In this document: piece after piece, positions 1 through 5,592 of the stretch
Numbering within the stretch: position 1 is the first letter of the stretch
Layout: the number at the start of each line of letters is the position of its first letter
NCBI GenBank assembly: GCA_002480735.1
Contig: DLCS01000103.1
Coordinates: 1-5,592 of the forward strand
Reading direction: 5' to 3'
Length of the DNA: 5,592 bases
From: Bacillaceae bacterium UBA7792
Lineage (GTDB): Bacteria; Bacillota; Bacilli; Bacillales; Cytobacillaceae
The notes under the pieces: generated by a model
The model's input: only the letters and a program-made list of their open reading frames with translations
Database searches by the model: none
Told to the model about the DNA's origin: nothing
Position numbers and translations under genes: made by a program

Positions 1-20
1 TTTTACTCCTCAGAGCTGTG

Positions 21-67
21 AAAAAAGTAAGGTATTCTGGTCTCATGAAAGACCGATACCTTACTTT
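21..67 (-). terminator. Rho-independent terminator after glpD
   Basis: Read on the minus strand, a 12 bp outer stem (67-56 pairing with 35-24, AAAGTAAGGTAT against ATACCTTACTTT) is followed by a small asymmetric internal loop, a 5 bp inner stem GGTCT/AGACC (54-50 with 43-39) and a 6-base loop. The stem runs directly into six T residues (26-21). It begins 9 bases after the glpD stop codon, so it ends the glpD transcript and probably the whole locus. The other strand has no T run after the stem, so it is not clearly bidirectional. Confidence 0.93.
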
Positions 68-76
68 CAATAAAAA

Positions 77-1741
77 CTAGTTTTGTTCGTCAAAAGGAAT
101 TGTTGCATCTAGAATGGCTGCTTCAAGCTCCTGTGTATACTGGTCTTTTGTTTCGTTACTCCAAGAAAAATAATCACTCATATACTTTATGACTTGTTCC
201 TTATGCGTCTTCACCGCAGAAATATCGAATAGAATCGCTCCTGTACGTCGATTTAAGAAATCGATCGGGGTAGCTACCATTTCATGCTCTAATGCATATT
301 GAAGCTTCGCATAAAGGGTAATCGGTAATTGATATTCCTTAGCAGTCTCTGCACCTTTTTCCGCGATATCAAATACATGTTGAACATTTGATCCGTATCT
401 TAAAGCTAGTTGAGCTGCTTCCTCTTTTGTTAGCCCTTTGCCTTGACCAGCTTTTGTTTGGTCATTAACGAACTGGTCAAATTTTTCAGCACCACCGACA
501 TCTCCACCGGAAATTGGCAGATGTCTTGTTTGACAATCCTTGAGATTTAAGTTGTATTCTGCCTTCAATTTTTTCGCAAGTAAATCCGTAATGGTTTCGG
601 CCATTTTCCGATAGCCGGTTAATTTACCACCAGCAATGGTGATCAAGCCTGATTGTGATTCCCAAATTTCATCCTTACGGGATATTTCTGATGGGTCCTT
701 TCCTTCTTCCCAAATTAACGGACGTACCCCCGCCCAACTGGATTCAATATCATCCTTTGTTATTTTCATATCTGGGAACATATAATTGATTGCTTTAATA
801 AGGTAATCGCGATCAGCTGAGCCCATTTTCGGAGTGGCTGCATCCTCATCAAAAAATGTGTCTGTCGTTCCCACATACGCTTTTCCCTCTCTCGGAATAG
901 CGAAGACCATGCGGCCGTCTGGCGTGTCGAAATATACAGCCTGCCTTAATGGGAATCTCGATTGATCGATGACCACATGGACGCCTTTCGTTAGCCTTAA
1001 TACCTTACCCGATTTTGAATGATCCTTTTCCCGAATCCGATCAACCCAAGGACCAGTGGCATTGACAATCTTTTTGGCACGTACTTCGTATCTTTCTCCA
1101 GTCAATTGGTCAACTACTTGAACCCCTACAATTTTACCATTGTCATAAATTAATTCATCGACCTTCGAATAATTGAGAGCAACGGCACCCTTTTCTACGG
1201 CAGCTTTCATCACCTCAATCGTGAGACGAGCATCATCTGTACGGTATTCAACATATACACCGCCACCCTTTAGGTTTTCCTTCTTAACAAGCGGCTCTCT
1301 CTTTAATGTTTCTTCAGGTGTAAGCATCGTTCTTCTTTCATTTCTCTTAACGCCGGCCAACGTGTCATATACACTTAATCCAATCGAGGTCGTAAATTTT
1401 CCAAAAGTGCCACCCTTATGAAAGGGAAGGAGCATCCATTCAGGGGTTGTTACATGTGGTCCATTTTCGTAGACAATCGCCCTTTCTCTTCCCGTTTCAG
1501 CAACGATCTTAACTTCAAATTGTTTTAGGTAGCGAAGCCCACCATGTACAAGCTTCGTAGAACGGCTAGACGTTCCTGCTGCGAAATCCTGCATTTCAAC
1601 AAGCCCGATTTTCATCCCGCGGGTGGTAGCATCCAGTGCAATACCCGCTCCTGTTATTCCCCCACCAATAACAAGGACATCAAATTCCTCTGATTTTAAC
1701 TGTTCGATCATTTTATCTCTATTTTTATTTGTAAATTTCAT
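77..1741 (-). CDS. glpD: Aerobic glycerol-3-phosphate dehydrogenase (FAD-dependent)
   Basis: GlpD oxidises sn-glycerol-3-phosphate to dihydroxyacetone phosphate at the inner face of the membrane and passes electrons via FAD to the quinone pool. It is the last step of glycerol entry into glycolysis. The 554-residue protein matches the usual length of the Bacillus enzyme (about 555). It has the N-terminal dinucleotide fold IGGGITGAG (residues 25-33) with the full FAD-G3PDH signature to R41-G42, and E49 at the end of the second strand for the FAD ribose. The conserved block [19 protein letters not shown] follows at 54-72, and the second family signature [11 protein letters not shown] is at about 371-381. 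The C-terminal DAO_C domain follows, with [11 protein letters not shown] near 491-501. The start is set at the ATG at 1741, nine bases after an AAAAGGAG site. The frame stays open upstream to 1816, but that stretch lies in the leader terminator. The gene has its own promoter and a leader terminator expected to be controlled by GlpP. It appears intact. Confidence 0.97.
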   Translation of the reverse strand: MKFTNKNRDKMIEQLKSEEFDVLVIGGGITGAGIALDATTRGMKIGLVEMQDFAAGTSSRSTKLVHGGLRYLKQFEVKIVAETGRERAIVYENGPHVTTPEWMLLPFHKGGTFGKFTTSIGLSVYDTLAGVKRNERRTMLTPEETLKREPLVKKENLKGGGVYVEYRTDDARLTIEVMKAAVEKGAVALNYSKVDELIYDNGKIVGVQVVDQLTGERYEVRAKKIVNATGPWVDRIREKDHSKSGKVLRLTKGVHVVIDQSRFPLRQAVYFDTPDGRMVFAIPREGKAYVGTTDTFFDEDAATPKMGSADRDYLIKAINYMFPDMKITKDDIESSWAGVRPLIWEEGKDPSEISRKDEIWESQSGLITIAGGKLTGYRKMAETITDLLAKKLKAEYNLNLKDCQTRHLPISGGDVGGAEKFDQFVNDQTKAGQGKGLTKEEAAQLALRYGSNVQHVFDIAEKGAETAKEYQLPITLYAKLQYALEHEMVATPIDFLNRRTGAILFDISAVKTHKEQVIKYMSDYFSWSNETKDQYTQELEAAILDATIPFDEQN

Positions 1742-1750
1742 ATGCGTTTT

Positions 1751-1758
1751 CTCCTTTT
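1751..1758 (-). promoter_or_regulatory. Ribosome binding site that fixes the glpD start
   Basis: AAAAGGAG on the minus strand, 9 bases before the ATG at 1741. It decides between this start and the ATG codons at about 1816-1810 in the same open frame. Those upstream codons sit inside the terminator hairpin, and using them would add a hydrophobic 25-residue extension not known in the family. Confidence 0.9.
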
Positions 1759-1786
1759 GCAATATAGATATAGTTTTTATCAAAAG

Positions 1787-1840
1787 AAAAAAAATAACCA
1801 CAAAAAGCATCATCAAGGACGACGATGTTTTGTGGTTATT
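1787..1840 (-). terminator. glpD leader terminator, presumed GlpP-controlled
   Basis: On the minus strand a 13 bp stem (1840-1828 with 1805-1793, AATAACCACAAAA against TTTTGTGGTTATT) carries a 2-base bulge (1807-1806). It continues into a 7 bp inner stem CATCGTC/GATGATG (1827-1821 with 1814-1808, one G-U pair) closed by a 6-base loop. Eight T residues follow (1794-1787). It lies between the predicted transcription start near 1868 and the glpD ribosome binding site, so most transcripts should stop here unless antitermination occurs. In B. subtilis the glpD leader contains such an inverted repeat and needs GlpP plus glycerol-3-phosphate for readthrough. The GlpP link here is inferred from that and from glpP being present upstream. 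Confidence 0.9.
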
Positions 1841-1841
1841 C

Positions 1842-1868
1842 TCATATCTCCTACCTACGTATTAACTT
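1842..1868 (-). promoter_or_regulatory. Conserved 5' leader element of the glpD mRNA
   Basis: The predicted transcript begins with AAGTTAATA (1868-1860) and later has GATATGA (1848-1842), followed at once by GAATAACC of the terminator 5' arm. Both blocks recur in the glpFK leader (4397-4389 and 4382-4376). The 9-mer lies exactly 6 bases after the -10 box in both leaders. GTTA of the first block could pair with TAAC of the terminator arm, which would compete with the terminator. I infer a GlpP-recognition, antiterminator or mRNA-stability element. A 10-codon frame starts at the ATG of the second block (1845) with GGAG two bases upstream, and ends at 1813 in the terminator inner stem and loop. 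Confidence 0.6.
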
Positions 1869-1874
1869 GAGGTT

Positions 1875-1902
1875 ATTTTAACATATATTAATGTAGATGC
1901 AA
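1875..1902 (-). promoter_or_regulatory. Predicted sigma-A promoter of glpD
   Basis: The -10 box TAAAAT (1880-1875) differs from TATAAT at one position. The -35 is weak: TTGCAT (1902-1897) at 16 bases, or TTTGCA one base further upstream at 17. The predicted start is near 1868, where the AAGTTAATA block shared with the glpFK leader begins, which independently supports the -10 assignment. I see no cre-like sequence here. Confidence 0.65.
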
Positions 1903-1938
1903 ACTTTTTCACTCAATCAAAATCCTTTTTTTTAAAGT

Positions 1939-3444
<1,506 letters not shown>

Positions 3445-3477
3445 TTATTTTTTATTACTTATCATATCATTTATCTT

Positions 3478-4275
3478 TTAATAAGCTTGCTTTTTACTCA
3501 TAGCATAAGCAGCTAAAAGAAATACTAATGACACAGCCACTACAATCCAGAATGAACTAGTAAGACTTCCAACAAATAGTGCTTTATATATTACCGCTCC
3601 CAAAGCTCCTCCTAAGATTGGTCCTACAACCGGAATCCAAGCATAGCCCCAGTTAGAGCTTCCTTTACCTGGAATAGGCAAAATAAAATGCGCAATTCTA
3701 GGGCCTAAGTCACGGGCTGGGTTAATCGCATAACCTGTTGTACCACCAAGTGACATCCCGATGGCTACGATCAATAGTCCCACTGCAATCGGATTTAACC
3801 CTTCGGTAAATTTGTTCGCTCCAATAAATAATAGTCAAAGTACTAGAATAAAAGTACCAATCATTTCACTCAATAGATTTGAAAAAGTATGTGGAATTGC
3901 TGGACCAGTTGCAAACACTCCCAACTTCGTACCTGGGTCCTTTGTACCTTTCCAATGGGGTAAATAATGAAGAAATACGATAGTTGCTCCAAGAATGGCA
4001 CCGATCATTTGTGCGAAAATATAACCTGGTACATCTACCCAAGGAAAGCTTCCATCAATTGCTAATCCGATGGTGACAGCGGGATTCAAATGAGCTCCAC
4101 TAATAGAGCCAACGGCAAAAACTCCCATCGTAATCGCTAGGCCCCATGCGATGGTGACCACAATCCACCCAGAATTATTTGAATAAGAGCCTTTTAAGGA
4201 ATTTCCTGCTCCAATCCCAGCCCCAAAAACAATCAAAATCATTGTGCCAATCAATTCTCCCATAAATGGTGTCAT
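3478..4275 (-). pseudogene. glpF: Glycerol uptake facilitator, interrupted by one in-frame TGA
   Basis: GlpF is a membrane channel of the MIP/aquaporin family that lets glycerol diffuse into the cell. The frame reads GlpF from end to end but has a TGA at 3837-3835 (codon 147 of 266). The upstream part holds hemichannel 1 with GAHLNPAVT (NPA at 64-66) and the HYLPHW loop. Translation then halts inside the fourth membrane helix, after GTFILVL. The downstream part, same frame, keeps GANKFTEGLNP, the glycerol-facilitator motif NPARD (185-189) and the last helices, and ends in TAA. B. subtilis GlpF, as I recall it, has Gly at the stop position, so GGA to TGA, one base, would explain it. No other lesion is visible. 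The truncated product would lack the second NPA hemichannel and should not form a pore. The start ATG has GAGGAG 9 bases upstream. Possible explanations are a recent mutation, a sequencing error or some UGA readthrough. Family identity is very secure; true inactivity is less so. Confidence 0.9.
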
Positions 4276-4315
4276 AGCTTTTCTCTCCTCTTCTATGATT
4301 ATTAAAAAAATCGAT

Positions 4316-4372
4316 AAAAAAAGGGAGAATACAACAGATCAACTCTTAATGTTTAATCCGTGTGATTCTCCC
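4316..4372 (-). terminator. glpFK leader terminator, presumed GlpP-controlled
   Basis: On the minus strand GGGAGAAT (4372-4365) pairs with ATTCTCCC (4330-4323). The helix can extend inward by ACA/TGT and CGGAT/ATCTG after single-base bulges. Seven T residues follow (4322-4316), then ATCGA and a second run of seven T (4310-4304). It sits between the predicted transcription start near 4397 and the glpF ribosome binding site. In B. subtilis the glpFK leader has a terminator relieved by GlpP with glycerol-3-phosphate; the same role is inferred here. It would also stop read-through transcripts from glpP, which has no terminator of its own. Confidence 0.9.
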
Positions 4373-4375
4373 AAT

Positions 4376-4397
4376 TCATATCACTTATTATTAACTT
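4376..4397 (-). promoter_or_regulatory. Conserved 5' leader element of the glpFK mRNA
   Basis: AAGTTAATA (4397-4389) begins at the predicted transcription start and GATATGA follows at 4382-4376. Both are shared with the glpD leader. GTGAT (4384-4380) can pair with ATCAC (4366-4362), which overlaps the 5' arm of the terminator, giving a 5 bp competing hairpin that could act as an antiterminator. The ATG in the second block (4379) opens an 8-codon frame ending at 4353 inside the terminator region; its ribosome binding site is poor. The function as a GlpP target is inference. Confidence 0.6.
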
Positions 4398-4403
4398 AGT
4401 GCT

Positions 4404-4432
4404 AGTATATATTCGTATGTAAACGTTGTCAA
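4404..4432 (-). promoter_or_regulatory. Sigma-A promoter of glpFK
   Basis: A perfect -35 TTGACA (4432-4427) and a -10 TATACT (4409-4404, one mismatch to TATAAT) are separated by exactly 17 bases. The predicted start is at about 4397, leaving a leader of roughly 120 bases before glpF. A cre site overlaps the -35 and the spacer. The near-consensus sequence suggests strong initiation, with control placed on CcpA repression and on the leader terminator. Confidence 0.9.
4418..4431. promoter_or_regulatory. CcpA operator (cre) overlapping the glpFK promoter
   Basis: Read on the plus strand, TGTAAACGTTGTCA matches the cre consensus TGWAANCGNTNWCA at all 14 positions. It covers most of the -35 box and the adjacent spacer, so bound CcpA would block RNA polymerase. 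B. subtilis glpFK is also CcpA-repressed through a cre in its promoter. Confidence 0.85.
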
Positions 4433-4442
4433 CAACTTTTTT

Positions 4443-4994
4443 TTAGTTCTTCTCGTCCTCCCAAAGCTCAGTCTTTGAGGTTGTAATGGCCGTTGCTCCT
4501 GCTTTGAGCGCATTCTCAACGTCCTGCCTCGTTCTTATCAGCCCACCTGCTAGAATAGGTGTGTTAAGTCTTTCCTTCACTTCCTTTATCATCCATGGCA
4601 TCGCCCCTGGCAAAACCTCGATATAATCAGGTTGTGTTTTTTCTATCAGTCTGTAGCTCTTTTCTAGGGCATGAGAATCCAACATAAAAACCCTTTGAAC
4701 CGCAATTACTTTTTTTTGTTTCGCCTTAAGAATCACGTTGGATTTGGTCGAAATAATTCCATAAGGCTTATATTCCTGACAAATATACTCAGTCGCAAAA
4801 TCATCGTTTTTGATCCCATGAATCATATCTATATGATAGATCATTTTTTTATTATGTGCCTTAGCCATTTGACTAATATTCTTCAATTGAGCAATATGCA
4901 TTTCTAGAAATACTCCGTATTCAAATGGACTCTTTAGAAACAGTTCAAACTCCTTCATGCTACCTGACGCAGGTAATATTCTTTGATTCAACAT
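4443..4994 (-). CDS. glpP: Glycerol-3-phosphate responsive antiterminator
   Basis: GlpP is a cytoplasmic RNA-binding regulator that, with glycerol-3-phosphate, allows transcription past the leader terminators of glpFK and glpD and in B. subtilis also stabilises glpD mRNA. The 183-residue product is close to the usual length of about 190. It has the family's alpha/beta barrel-like pattern: HIDMIHGIK (54-62), GIISTKSN (79-86), a basic stretch KAKQKK (90-95), YIEVLPG (124-130), AGGLIRT (149-155) and AITTSKTELW (169-178). The AGG and TTS loops near the C-terminus resemble barrel phosphate-binding loops and may hold the ligand phosphate; this is inference. The ATG at 4994 lies 1 base after the stop of the PanE-like gene, and its site AAGGGTG (5006-5000) lies inside that gene, which suggests translational coupling. 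No terminator follows glpP; the glpFK promoter starts within 11 bases of its stop codon. Confidence 0.96.
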   Translation of the reverse strand: MLNQRILPASGSMKEFELFLKSPFEYGVFLEMHIAQLKNISQMAKAHNKKMIYHIDMIHGIKNDDFATEYICQEYKPYGIISTKSNVILKAKQKKVIAVQRVFMLDSHALEKSYRLIEKTQPDYIEVLPGAMPWMIKEVKERLNTPILAGGLIRTRQDVENALKAGATAITTSKTELWEDEKN

Positions 4995-4995
4995 G

Positions 4996-5592
4996 TCAAC
5001 ACCCTTGTTTCCTATTTCTTTGCTGCTGGCTTAAGAGCTGCCTTTCATAGACCTTAATATTGGCATGAATGAGCTCTAAGTAAGGCGTGCTTAACTGATG
5101 AGTCTCCGCATTTTCTAGCAAATATTTGAAAAAATGATCTGCTTCAGTTGGCAAGCCCTTCTCCATATCACGCTGCATGGACGACTTCATTTCATACTTC
5201 ATATCTTTTATCTTACTCATCTGCTCATCAATCAATTCTGTTCCAACAGGTGCACCCATTTTCTCCATTACCGTAAAAACCTCTAGTAGTACTTTCTCCA
5301 CTACTCGGTATGCTCCCTCCACCTCTCGAATGGGGCCAATTGGGGCTCTCATCAAGGTTGTGACTCCAGACAGAACGGCAATGAACATATATTTATTCCA
5401 CATTTCAGCAAGAATGTTCTCACTGTAAATAAAGCTTGCCTTTGTATTAGAGAATGATTCTTTCAGCCGCATGATTCGCTCTGTTTCCAACCCGCTTCTT
5501 TCCCCAAACACCAAATTATGTATTGGGCTTGTTTGAACAATTTTCCCATGTTCCGCTAAGGTTGTTTCGATGAAACAAAGCCCACCGAGTAT
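4996..5592 (-). CDS. Ketopantoate reductase family (PanE/ApbA) protein, 5' end outside window
   Basis: The frame is open to the window edge; 198 residues are visible and about 100 N-terminal residues, including the NAD(P)-binding Rossmann motif, are missing. Family members reduce 2-dehydropantoate to pantoate with NADPH for coenzyme A synthesis, but Bacillaceae often carry paralogues of unknown substrate. Visible family marks are ILGGL with GKIVQTSP and LVFGE (visible residues 1-31), then the C-terminal helical domain with MWNKYMFIAVLSGVT. Lys67 aligns with the E. coli catalytic Lys176. KSSMQRD (136-142) and TEAD with E150 match the conserved substrate-binding Ser and Glu, and STPYLELIHANIKVYE follows. 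The position matching E. coli Asn180 is Ile71, so the substrate may not be ketopantoate. The TTG at 5514 is not a sensible start because conserved family sequence continues upstream of it. The stop TGA overlaps the glpP ribosome binding region. Family assignment is sure; the name panE is not. Confidence 0.88.
   Translation of the reverse strand: MLGGLCFIETTLAEHGKIVQTSPIHNLVFGERSGLETERIMRLKESFSNTKASFIYSENILAEMWNKYMFIAVLSGVTTLMRAPIGPIREVEGAYRVVEKVLLEVFTVMEKMGAPVGTELIDEQMSKIKDMKYEMKSSMQRDMEKGLPTEADHFFKYLLENAETHQLSTPYLELIHANIKVYERQLLSQQQRNRKQGC

Noticed and set aside
1173..1421. Plus-strand open frames such as this one inside glpD, and similar ones within glpK, glpF, glpP and the reductase gene.
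   Set aside because: They overlap strong minus-strand genes, have no recognisable domains, and look like antisense shadows.
1742..1816. A longer GlpD with a 25-residue hydrophobic N-terminal extension.
   Set aside because: Those codons lie in the leader terminator and its T run. The ATG at 1741 has a strong ribosome binding site and gives the normal family length.
3783..3806. Internal restart producing the C-terminal half of GlpF from the GTG at 3783.
   Set aside because: The nearest purine-rich stretch (GAAGGG) is about 15 bases away, too far for an efficient site, and half of a MIP channel would lack the first NPA hemichannel.
3835..3837. The in-frame TGA as a selenocysteine codon.
   Set aside because: The position is Gly in the homologue I recall, lies in a membrane helix of a channel with no redox role, and I see no selenocysteine insertion hairpin after it.
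3826..3838. The sequence CTT TGA C matches the slippery core of the RF2 (prfB) programmed +1 frameshift site, which might restore glpF.
   Set aside because: A +1 shift leads to a stop after about 13 codons rather than back to GlpF, and the Shine-Dalgarno-like stimulator needed just upstream is absent.
4421..4442. The GTTGT/ACAAC inverted repeat next to a T run (plus strand) as a terminator for glpP.
   Set aside because: The stem is 5 bp with a 2-base loop, the T run is on the wrong strand for glpP, and the sequence is the -35 and cre region of the glpFK promoter.
4996..5514. A complete short protein starting at the TTG at 5514.
   Set aside because: The same frame is open to the window edge and encodes conserved PanE-family sequence (GGL, GKIVQTSP) upstream, so the gene simply runs out of the window.

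Overview
The window is the glycerol-utilisation locus of a low-GC Gram-positive bacterium, almost certainly a member of the Bacillaceae. The evidence is the gene order glpP-glpF-glpK-glpD, close protein similarity (from memory) to the Bacillus subtilis proteins, strong AGGAGG-type ribosome binding sites, sigma-A type promoters and a good CcpA operator. All genes lie on the minus strand, so transcription runs from high to low coordinates. I see no mobile element, CRISPR array, tRNA or rRNA.

Layout in transcription order: (1) 5592-4996, the 3' two thirds of a ketopantoate reductase (PanE/ApbA) family gene that runs in from outside the window. (2) 4994-4443, glpP, the glycerol-3-phosphate responsive antiterminator, starting 1 base after the PanE-like stop codon. 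(3) 4442-4276, a control region holding a consensus promoter with an overlapping cre site and a leader with an intrinsic terminator. (4) 4275-3478, glpF, the glycerol facilitator, interrupted by one in-frame TGA at 3837-3835. (5) 3429-1939, glpK, glycerol kinase, intact. (6) 1938-1742, a second control region with promoter and leader terminator. (7) 1741-77, glpD, FAD-dependent glycerol-3-phosphate dehydrogenase, intact. (8) 67-21, a strong terminator closing the operon.

How the parts work together: GlpF lets glycerol in, GlpK phosphorylates it, and GlpD oxidises glycerol-3-phosphate to dihydroxyacetone phosphate while passing electrons to quinone. GlpP senses glycerol-3-phosphate and lets RNA polymerase read past the leader terminators in front of glpFK and glpD. 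CcpA should repress the glpFK promoter through the cre, and GlpK carries the His site at which HPr phosphorylates it in Firmicutes.

The pathway itself is known. The points worth a second look are the single nonsense codon in glpF, a shared element at the predicted 5' ends of the glpFK and glpD leaders (same 9-mer at the same distance from both -10 boxes, then a shared 7-mer containing an ATG), the tiny reading frames that start at those ATGs and enter the terminators, and the apparent translational coupling of glpP to a PanE-like gene. I found no convincing previously undescribed system.
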